Source: Mangrovimonas sp. TPBH4 (GTDB lineage Bacteria > Bacteroidota > Bacteroidia > Flavobacteriales > Flavobacteriaceae). Taken from it: a stretch of 58,786 nucleotides of DNA. The stretch spans positions 1 to 58,786 of the forward strand of contig NZ_LBIO01000061.1 in assembly GCF_001280505.1 (NCBI RefSeq), written 5' to 3'. Each line of letters opens with the position of its first letter. Positions within the stretch are counted from its first letter, which is position 1. Both the position numbers and the translations under genes were made by a program. A model generated the notes under the pieces. The model saw only the letters and a program-made list of their open reading frames with translations, did no database searches and was not told where the DNA came from. Below, one piece after another: positions 52,561 to 58,786 of the stretch.

Positions 52561-52568
52561 CAAATGTA
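52561..52568 (-). promoter_or_regulatory. Promoter -7 box of the thr operon
   Basis: TACATTTG on the minus strand is a perfect TAnnTTTG match 8 bp upstream of the leader ATG. The -33 region has TTT/TTA-like bases 17-19 nt further upstream rather than TTG, so the match is partial. Confidence 0.45.
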
Positions 52569-52731
52569 TTATTTTTACTTTAATTAAAAAACTATTTCAT
52601 TCTTTTTAGTGAATTAACAATAAACACTCTAAGTTTTTATTTAAAACAGAATTGAAGTGAGAAATTCTGTAGTTGAAAAACAAATTGTGTAATGCTAGCA
52701 AGAAGATGACTTTTAAAATATTAGCGGAATA

Positions 52732-54270
52732 ATGAAAATACTTTCAAAAGAACAAGTCTATGAAGGAGATAGACTTACGGCCGAGCGCCAAAATATAAGT
52801 TCTACCGAGTTAATGGAACGTGCAGCCACTAAAATTTTTTATTGGATCCATAGCAGATTGCAGGGGCAGCCTATTCCTATTCATGTATTTTGTGGAATTG
52901 GAAACAATGGAGGAGACGGTTTGGTGTTGTCCAGGCACTTAATCAATCATGGATATAATGTGAATACTTACGTTGTTAATTATAGTGATAAACGCTCCAA
53001 GGATTTTTTAATCAATTACGAACGTATTAAACAAACGTCCAAAAACTGGCCGTTGCTGTTGAATGAAGAAGATGAACTTCCTAAAATTACTCCTGATGCC
53101 ATTATAGTGGATGGTGTTTTTGGTATTGGCTTAAACCGGCCAGCGGATGATTGGGTCAAGAAGCTTTTTCAGCATATGAGAGCCTCAAAGGCTTTTACCT
53201 TGGCTATTGATATTCCTTCTGGCCTATATACGGATCATGTTCCTGAGGATGAAAATGGGGTGGTTTGGGCCAATTATACCTTGAGTTTCCAAACTCCCAA
53301 ATTGGTCTTCTTTTTACCGGACACTGGTAAGTTTACTACAGAGTGGGAAGTGTTGGACATTGGCATAGATCCATCTTATTTGCAGGGGGTAAAAACAGAG
53401 GCAGAACTTATCGGGAAATTTGAAATGTTGTCGGTGTATCAGCCTAGAGATAAATTTTCCCATAAAGGTAGTTTTGGACATGCATTGATTGTTGGGGGAA
53501 GTTATGGCAAGATTGGCGCTGTAATTTTAGCTAGTAGGGCAGCCCTAACTGCCGGAGCAGGTTTAATAACGGCTTATGTGCCAAAATGTGGTTATATACC
53601 AATACAGGCTTCATTTCCTGAGGCCATGGTGATTACGGATAATGAAGAAGACTTTATTTCAAATATTTCTTTTGAACAGAAACCTTCAGCCATTGGTTTT
53701 GGTGTGGGAATTGGAACGGACAAAAAAACGCTAATTGCTTTTGAAGCCTTTTTGAAACAATATAAGGGGAGATTGGTTATTGATGCTGATGGGATCAATA
53801 TGTTGGCAAATAATAAGGAATTGTTGGATTTACTTCAGCCACAAACCATTTTAACACCACACCCAAAAGAACTTAAACGACTAATTGGAGATTGGAAAGA
53901 CGATTTTGAAAAATTGGAAAAAGTAAAATCATTTTCCTTAAAATACGACCTTATTATAGTGATAAAGGGAGCCAATACTGTTACAGTGTATAAAGATCTT
54001 TTATATGTCAATTCCTCTGGAAATCCGGGCTTGGCTACAGCAGGTTCAGGAGATGTGTTGACAGGCGTCATTACGGGGATGCTTTCTCAAGGGTATGATC
54101 CTTTGACAGCAACTTTATTTGGTGTTTATTTACATGGGAAAGCGGCCGATATTGCTGTTTTGGATTTGGGATATCAAGCACTTACGGCAAGCTTGGTAAT
54201 AGATGCTTTGGGAGAAGCTTATTTGGATTTATTTAAGCAGCCCAATGTGGAAGAGCAAGAAAAACAATAG
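52732..54270 (+). CDS. nnr: Bifunctional NAD(P)H-hydrate epimerase / ADP-dependent dehydratase
   Basis: The protein has 512 residues. The N-terminal YjeF_N epimerase domain (about 1-215) shows 'VFCGIGNNGGDGLVLSRHL', 'AIIVDGVFGIGLNRP' and 'TLAIDIPSGLYTD'. The C-terminal ribokinase-like dehydratase (about 225-505) shows 'HKGSFGHALIVGGSYGKIGAVILASRAALTAGAGLITAYVP', 'ILTPHPKELKRLIG' and 'GNPGLATAGSGDVLTGVITGML'. The protein repairs hydrated NADH and NADPH, a housekeeping metabolite-repair task. It is monocistronic, between the thr operon and a shared terminator. Confidence 0.95.
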   Translation: MKILSKEQVYEGDRLTAERQNISSTELMERAATKIFYWIHSRLQGQPIPIHVFCGIGNNGGDGLVLSRHLINHGYNVNTYVVNYSDKRSKDFLINYERIKQTSKNWPLLLNEEDELPKITPDAIIVDGVFGIGLNRPADDWVKKLFQHMRASKAFTLAIDIPSGLYTDHVPEDENGVVWANYTLSFQTPKLVFFLPDTGKFTTEWEVLDIGIDPSYLQGVKTEAELIGKFEMLSVYQPRDKFSHKGSFGHALIVGGSYGKIGAVILASRAALTAGAGLITAYVPKCGYIPIQASFPEAMVITDNEEDFISNISFEQKPSAIGFGVGIGTDKKTLIAFEAFLKQYKGRLVIDADGINMLANNKELLDLLQPQTILTPHPKELKRLIGDWKDDFEKLEKVKSFSLKYDLIIVIKGANTVTVYKDLLYVNSSGNPGLATAGSGDVLTGVITGMLSQGYDPLTATLFGVYLHGKAADIAVLDLGYQALTASLVIDALGEAYLDLFKQPNVEEQEKQ

Positions 54271-54286
54271 AGGGGAAGCCTAACAT

Positions 54287-54319
54287 AAAAAAGGCCCACG
54301 TGTTTAAAGTGGGCCTTTT
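54287..54319 (+). terminator. Bidirectional terminator between nnr and the TlpA-like gene
   Basis: AAAAAAGGCCCAC / GTGGGCCTTTT is a perfect 11-bp stem with a 9-nt loop. A and T flanks on both sides serve the two convergent genes. Confidence 0.9.
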
Positions 54320-54339
54320 CTATATTTAGGAACATTTTA

Positions 54340-55395
54340 TTAAATGTCTAATTCATTAAATAATTCAACTAGTCCAGCACTAGAAGGTCTAGGAGCGTCT
54401 GGTGTGACAATATTACCTTGTGGATCGATTAAGATAAATCTAGGAATGCCGTTGATTTTGTAGTTTTGAACAAAATCTGATTTCCATCCTTTGTCAGCCA
54501 ATAGTTGAATACCTCCCAATTCTTTATCAGATACCATTTTTTTCCAACCCTCTTTGGCAGCAGCCGCAGCGGCTTCAGGAGTTTCTCCTTTAAAACCTCT
54601 TCCGTCATCTACAGAAATACTCACAAATTGAATGTTTTTATCCTGGTATTCCTCTTCAATACGCTTTAGGTGAGGGATTTCAGCTTTACAAGGTCCACAC
54701 CAAGTAGCCCAAACGTCGACATATACATACTTACCTTTTAAATCACTTAAAGAGGTAGTACCTCCTTTATGGTTTTCAAAATTGTCAAAAACTGGGGACG
54801 GACTTCCTTGAGGCAATTCTTGCTTTAAAGTGATGGAGCTTGCTAAATATCGGTGGTAAGATTTAAGCATTGGATCCACATTTTTTATGGCATCAGCAAC
54901 GATTGTGGAGTCCACTGTGGCATCTGATTTATAAAACGAAGTCAATTCACTTTTTATGGATTCTATGGATTTATCCAAAGCTTCCATATTATCCAATTTG
55001 CCTAACTTGTCAAGATCAAGTAATTCTTCTTCCTTAAGGGACTTTTTAGCTAAAAAATTACTGTTTTCAGCTCCTTGACCAGAATATGTGATTGTTTCAT
55101 CAAATTGGTTGGTATCCAAGGTCAGTTTGATGTCGTATCCATTTTTAAGGTATAACGTGGTACTTTCTGCCCCGTCAAATAAGCTGTACACTCCAGCATC
55201 TAATTTAAGCGTGTCACTGAAGGTTCCATCTGCAGCTACTTCAATGGTTTTTGAGTAAGAACGATTTCTAACAATAAGGGAGTCGCTATTGGGCTTTGTA
55301 ATTTGTCCTGAGAACGTGACGTAATCTTTAGGTGGTTCTTCTTGCTTACAAGCAAATGCAGAAGCAATAAGTAAAAGGGCCAATGTTTTCTTCAT
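54340..55395 (-). CDS. TlpA-like thiol-disulfide reductase lipoprotein with N-terminal DUF4369
   Basis: The protein has 351 residues. It starts at the ATG at 55395 and has a lipobox 'ASAFAC' (Cys16). An N-terminal DUF4369-like beta domain (about 25-110, 'YVTFSGQITKPNSDSLIVRNRSYSKTIEVAADGTFSDTLKLDAGVYSLFDG') is followed by a helical linker. A thioredoxin-like domain (about 195-345) has the CxxC in 'VDVWATWCGPCKAEIPHLKRIEEEY' and the cis-proline in 'YKINGIPRFILIDPQG'. It probably reduces or isomerises disulfides in the envelope, perhaps serving cytochrome maturation or stress response. It is monocistronic. A perfect -7 box (TATTTTTG, minus strand, 55417-55424) precedes it. Confidence 0.93.
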   Translation of the reverse strand: MKKTLALLLIASAFACKQEEPPKDYVTFSGQITKPNSDSLIVRNRSYSKTIEVAADGTFSDTLKLDAGVYSLFDGAESTTLYLKNGYDIKLTLDTNQFDETITYSGQGAENSNFLAKKSLKEEELLDLDKLGKLDNMEALDKSIESIKSELTSFYKSDATVDSTIVADAIKNVDPMLKSYHRYLASSITLKQELPQGSPSPVFDNFENHKGGTTSLSDLKGKYVYVDVWATWCGPCKAEIPHLKRIEEEYQDKNIQFVSISVDDGRGFKGETPEAAAAAAKEGWKKMVSDKELGGIQLLADKGWKSDFVQNYKINGIPRFILIDPQGNIVTPDAPRPSSAGLVELFNELDI

Positions 55396-56060
55396 GATAA
55401 AGTTTTTGTGTTTATCCAAAAATAATAGAAATATGTTTTCTCGTATGCGATTTAATCAATTATTAACAATTAAAATTGGTTTTAATGGGAGGTTTTTTAG
55501 GTGGACAAATAATAAGTTAAGGGAACATCTTAAAATTATTTATGCAAAAACTAGAAAGTTTAATGTTGGTGTTAACTTGTTGTAAATTAAATGTTAGCGG
55601 TTTTTTTATTGATGGGAAAGGATGTCGTTTGTCGATGTTTTTTACACAGAAATTTCTTTCCAATCCGACAAAAAGCAAAAAAGTTTGGTTAACGGTTTAA
55701 ATGCAAAAAAAATCTTAAAATTATTTGTAACTAATTACCTAATCGTCTATTTTTGAATAAAGGATATTAATCTTTTTTGAGGTTATATAGTATCTTTATT
55801 CAACTTGAATTCCATTTGTTATGGGTTTAGGATGATTACTTTCCAAAAATTGTTTAATAGCAGAACAATTGATTTTTAGCACTTTTAATGGTTGTTTTTG
55901 AATGAAAATTCAAAGGCATTTTTTCAGGTTTTGGCGATTGTTTAACTGTCGCTAGGACTATTTAGTTTGTGCCCTCATCTCTATTCGTTTTTAAGCCTTC
56001 ACTTCTGTTTATGGTTGGCATACCGCCATGTGTTTAAAAAATTAATTAAAACCAAATGTT
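55396..56060. other. Long intergenic region and adhesin leader
   Basis: About 665 bp with no protein-like frame, very AT-rich, divergent between the TlpA-like gene and the adhesin gene. The right part, from about 55762 to 56060, would be a 5' leader of about 300 nt if the promoter at 55725 is used. I see no RNA gene, no recognisable riboswitch and no strong hairpin in it. Confidence 0.5.
55725..55755 (+). promoter_or_regulatory. Candidate promoter of the giant adhesin gene
   Basis: TTG (55725-55727) and TATTTTTG (55748-55755) are separated by 20 nt, a consensus Bacteroidota promoter. Transcription would start near 55762, about 300 nt before the first ATG of the adhesin frame. Confidence 0.5.
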
Positions 56061-58786
56061 ATGTTTATGAACAATTTTACCCGTAGTAATGGATTTCCCC
56101 ATTTTTGGAAGTCTGTTGCGAATTTATCGTGTTGTAGCATTGGCTTCATGAAAAAACGGAATTTGAGCATTAAGGCCTTTTTAGGTTTTATAATGCTCTT
56201 TTTGTTTTCTATGAATTCGGTCTACAGTCAGTCGGCCGAGAGGTCCGTCTATTACAACCTATGTATGGATGAGGTGTCAACAGTAGCTTTAACTGTTGAG
56301 GATGTAGAGCAATTGTATAGCATCCAATGTGATGGTGAAACAGATGTCAATCTGACAATTGAAACTGAGCCTGGATCAACAGATTGCGATTGGACCGTAA
56401 TCTATGAGTTTTCCATTCTATGCGATGGAGAGTTTTTGGCAGAGTTAAAAGCAATTTACTCAGGAGGGGATCAAACACCTCCAGTTATTGATGTTGAAGA
56501 TATTTCAACCTCTTGTGGTTCATTAGGAGAAATTCCTGAACCTTCTGTTTCAGATTGTTCTGATGTCACCTTGACCTATGAGGATACTGGAGCAATTGAG
56601 GGTTGTTCCGGAACTATTGTAAGAACATGGACGGCTACTGATGAATGTGGAAATTCAAGTTCTGCCGAACAAATCATTATGGTGGAGGAACCTCCAATGC
56701 CTGTTTTTAATGCGGTTGAAGATTTGGTATTTACTTGTGAAGAAGTAGCAGATTTTGTACCAGAAAATTTGGGATATTCTAACGGGGAAACTGGTGAATG
56801 TGAAATATCTGGAGAAGTGGAGCCTGTGATTTCTGGAGATTATACTCGATGTGGAGGGTGGTTATATGTGGATTGGGAATTTACAGATGAATGTGGAAGA
56901 ACTATTACTACGAAGCAGGTGATTCAAATAACAGGTAACACGACACCAGTTTTGATTTTACCAGAACTCCCAAGCTCGCTAAACTGTGATGAAGTGGATA
57001 GTTTTGTGCCGGGAGATGCCAGTTTTTCTAACGAAGCAGAAGGTATTTGCTTAATTGAAGGAGGTAATATCTCCCCAGAAATAACTGCTGATTATAATAG
57101 TTGCGAAGGTGGAACTATTACTTTGGTTTATTCTGGGGTTGCGGCATGTGGCTTGGTAATGGAGCCTGTTTCGCATATAATAGAGGTTTTACCTGCTCCA
57201 GAAGCGGAATTAACTGTTCCTGAATTACCAACTAGTGTTAGCTGCTCTGAAGCAGGTGACATTATTTTGGATGATGCTACCTATAGCAACGGATTGGAAG
57301 GTGATTGTGCTGTTGAGGGAAGTTTACCGCCAACGGTAATGTCCAATTATGCTTTGTGTGGAGGAGAGATAACTGTAATATATACCGGAGAAGATTCTTG
57401 CGGAAGACCATTGGAATCCCAAGAGTATACCATTATGGTGGAGCCTGCTCCTGCTCCAGAATTTCCAGTTGTGGCAAACGAAACAATAACATGTGAGGAG
57501 GCTTCGACTTATGTTGCAGGAACTTTGTCCTATACTAATAATGGAGATTCAAAGGCTTGTTATATTGGAGGTCAAGTAGATGGTGTATTGACAGGAGAAT
57601 TTGATGAATGTGGAGGAACATTATATGTTAATTGGACATATACGGATGAGTGTCAAAATACAATTACTGCAATGAAAACAGTTACGGTGATGCCGGCTCC
57701 AATAGCTACGGTAACACCTCCTGATTTTCCAGAGAGTATAGCTTGTGACGAAGCTACAGATTTTGAGGCAGGAGTTGCAACCTATAGCAATGGTCTAGAA
57801 GGTGATTGCTCTGTTATGGGGACTCTTAATCCTGAAGTATCTGTAAATTATGGAGTTTGTGGAGGGACTATTTCTGTGAGTTATAATAGTGAAGATTCAT
57901 GCGGTAGAGTACTTTCAGCAGGACCTTTTACGATTTCTGTAGAACCAGCTCCAAAACCAGAGTTTCCAATTGTAGCAGATGAAACCATTACTTGTAGTGA
58001 AGCTGCAGACTATACGGCGGGAACTATGTCATATACGAACAATGCAGATACTAAAGGATGTTATATTGGAGGACAAGTTACGGGTACTCTGTCTCCTGAT
58101 TATGATGAATGTGGTGGAGTTATTATAGTAAACTGGACTTATACAGATGAGTGTGGGTATTCAATTACTGCAGATAAAACCGTAACTGTTTTGCCTGCTC
58201 CAGCTCCAGTATTTGATCCTGTGGAAGATTTAGAAATTTTATGTGAGAACTTTGATTTTTATGAGCCAACTAGCTTAGGCTACTCCAATGGGGATTCTGG
58301 TGATTGTGAAATTAGTGGAGAAGTTTTAAGTGAAGTGGAGCCTTTTGAAGGTGGTTGTGGTGAGTTTGAAGAAACTTGGACTTATACCGATAATTGTGGA
58401 AGAACCATAACAACTTCAAGAACAATTAATGTAACAGCACCAGAGGTTTCCTTCAATGCACCAGACGATTATACAATGGCAGCATGTTCTGACCAGGCTT
58501 CCGTAGACCAGGCGTTTGCCGAGTGGGTTGCCCTGGGCAGCATCACGGGTGGCTGTAACCTGATGGTTGAAGTGACCAATCCGGGGGCACCTGATGCCTG
58601 TGGTGGTTCAACCGAAGTAATCTGGACAGCTACCAGCGACTGTGGGGCACCGTTATTGCTGAGTTCGACCTTTACGGTAGAGCCTGCACCAGAGGTTTCC
58701 TTCAATGCACCAGACGATTATACAATGGCAGCATGTTCCGACCAGGCTTCCGTAGACCAGGCGTTTGCCGAGTGGGTTGCCCTGGG
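56061..58786 (+). CDS. Giant repeat-containing surface adhesin (5' part, runs off the window)
   Basis: The frame is open from an in-frame stop at 56043 to the window end: 908 codons and continuing. The start is ATG at 56061, or 56148, which gives a typical signal peptide (MKKRNLSIKAFLGF...NSVYSQ). The mature chain is a tandem of about 80-residue Ig/HYR-like domains, nine complete and a tenth begun, most with four cysteines in the same places: 'TC' near the first strand, 'G-x-C', 'CGG' and 'DECG'. Linkers read 'VEPAP', 'VMPAP' or 'VLPAP'. The last units (from 58437) repeat almost exactly at DNA level every 249 bp and are visibly GC-rich. It should be exported and probably surface anchored, as in gliding or biofilm adhesins that use type IX secretion. 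The C-terminal sorting signal lies beyond the window. Confidence 0.85.
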   Translation, partial: MFMNNFTRSNGFPHFWKSVANLSCCSIGFMKKRNLSIKAFLGFIMLFLFSMNSVYSQSAERSVYYNLCMDEVSTVALTVEDVEQLYSIQCDGETDVNLTIETEPGSTDCDWTVIYEFSILCDGEFLAELKAIYSGGDQTPPVIDVEDISTSCGSLGEIPEPSVSDCSDVTLTYEDTGAIEGCSGTIVRTWTATDECGNSSSAEQIIMVEEPPMPVFNAVEDLVFTCEEVADFVPENLGYSNGETGECEISGEVEPVISGDYTRCGGWLYVDWEFTDECGRTITTKQVIQITGNTTPVLILPELPSSLNCDEVDSFVPGDASFSNEAEGICLIEGGNISPEITADYNSCEGGTITLVYSGVAACGLVMEPVSHIIEVLPAPEAELTVPELPTSVSCSEAGDIILDDATYSNGLEGDCAVEGSLPPTVMSNYALCGGEITVIYTGEDSCGRPLESQEYTIMVEPAPAPEFPVVANETITCEEASTYVAGTLSYTNNGDSKACYIGGQVDGVLTGEFDECGGTLYVNWTYTDECQNTITAMKTVTVMPAPIATVTPPDFPESIACDEATDFEAGVATYSNGLEGDCSVMGTLNPEVSVNYGVCGGTISVSYNSEDSCGRVLSAGPFTISVEPAPKPEFPIVADETITCSEAADYTAGTMSYTNNADTKGCYIGGQVTGTLSPDYDECGGVIIVNWTYTDECGYSITADKTVTVLPAPAPVFDPVEDLEILCENFDFYEPTSLGYSNGDSGDCEISGEVLSEVEPFEGGCGEFEETWTYTDNCGRTITTSRTINVTAPEVSFNAPDDYTMAACSDQASVDQAFAEWVALGSITGGCNLMVEVTNPGAPDACGGSTEVIWTATSDCGAPLLLSSTFTVEPAPEVSFNAPDDYTMAACSDQASVDQAFAEWVAL
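58437..58786 (+). repeat. Near-identical 249-bp tandem repeat in the adhesin gene
   Basis: The unit starting GCACCAGAGGTTTCC at 58437 begins again at 58686. Over the 101 bases of the second copy visible here, only one base differs (T to C at a synonymous Cys codon, near 58738). Each unit encodes 83 residues. GC is 71 of 120 bases over 58501-58620, while two sampled 60-base lines of the earlier units give 49 of 120. Confidence 0.9.

Noticed and set aside
58469..58705. 78-codon open frame on the minus strand within the adhesin repeats
   Set aside because: It is antisense to the open adhesin frame and arises from the GC-rich repeat; composition is not protein-like.
1..58786. CRISPR arrays, tRNA or rRNA genes, toxin-antitoxin pairs, phage or conjugative genes
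   Set aside because: I looked for direct repeats with spacers, cloverleafs with CCA ends and known protein signatures and saw none that hold up. The inverted-repeat element at 41291-41433 lacks tRNA features.

Overview
The window comes from a Bacteroidota bacterium, almost certainly a member of the Flavobacteriaceae. It is AT-rich (about 40% GC by eye) and start codons mostly lack Shine-Dalgarno sequences. Several intergenic regions carry the phylum's promoter form (TTG, about 17-23 nt, TAnnTTTG). Many genes encode lipoproteins, Bacteroidota-typical families (DUF4294, DUF6048, DUF6452, an ABC permease fused to an M1 peptidase) or giant cysteine-containing surface repeats. No rRNA, tRNA, CRISPR array, intact insertion sequence or prophage was seen. 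Most of the window is ordinary chromosomal housekeeping.

Layout. 1-8 kb: a SIMPL protein, a YtcJ-like amidohydrolase lipoprotein, an orphan pseudopilin-like protein, an atypical pyruvate kinase, and two adjacent membrane proteins sharing one four-cysteine module. 8-14 kb: a Crp-type regulator, YceI, a NYN/LOTUS protein, MarC, a Bcr/CflA efflux pump and an APC permease. 14-18 kb: a three-gene biotin-dependent acyl-CoA carboxylase. 18-23 kb: a DnaQ-like exonuclease, a cNMP/CBS/DUF294 protein, PrsW, a Nudix hydrolase and an M42 peptidase. 23-28 kb: an ABC ATPase with its permease-peptidase fusion. 28-39 kb: small membrane and envelope proteins, RNA methyltransferases (THUMP family, RlmD), ornithine aminotransferase and an Smr protein. 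39-41 kb: a calcium-repeat lipoprotein divergent from a cysteine desulfurase, then a compact inverted-repeat element. 42-47 kb: a LamB-like porin, a PhoX-like lipoprotein and a diheme peroxidase with an imelysin-like N-terminus. 47-52.6 kb: the threonine operon. 52.7-55.4 kb: bifunctional NAD(P)HX repair enzyme and a TlpA-like lipoprotein. 55.4-58.8 kb: a long leader and the first 2.7 kb of a giant repeat adhesin that runs off the end.

The most notable item is upstream of thrA. A 36-codon open frame begins a few bases after a good promoter -7 box, has 11 Thr or Ile codons out of 36, and ends inside a perfect 7-bp hairpin. It looks like a threonine-operon leader peptide, independent in sequence from the enterobacterial one. 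The operon order is leader, thrA, a class I methyltransferase, thrB, thrC, with overlaps at two junctions.

Other points of interest are the adhesin's switch into a GC-rich, nearly identical 249-bp repeat, the porin/PhoX-like/peroxidase cluster, the twin Cys-module membrane proteins, and a 143-bp cloverleaf-like element at 41291-41433. I did not find a clear new defence, secretion or mobile system.
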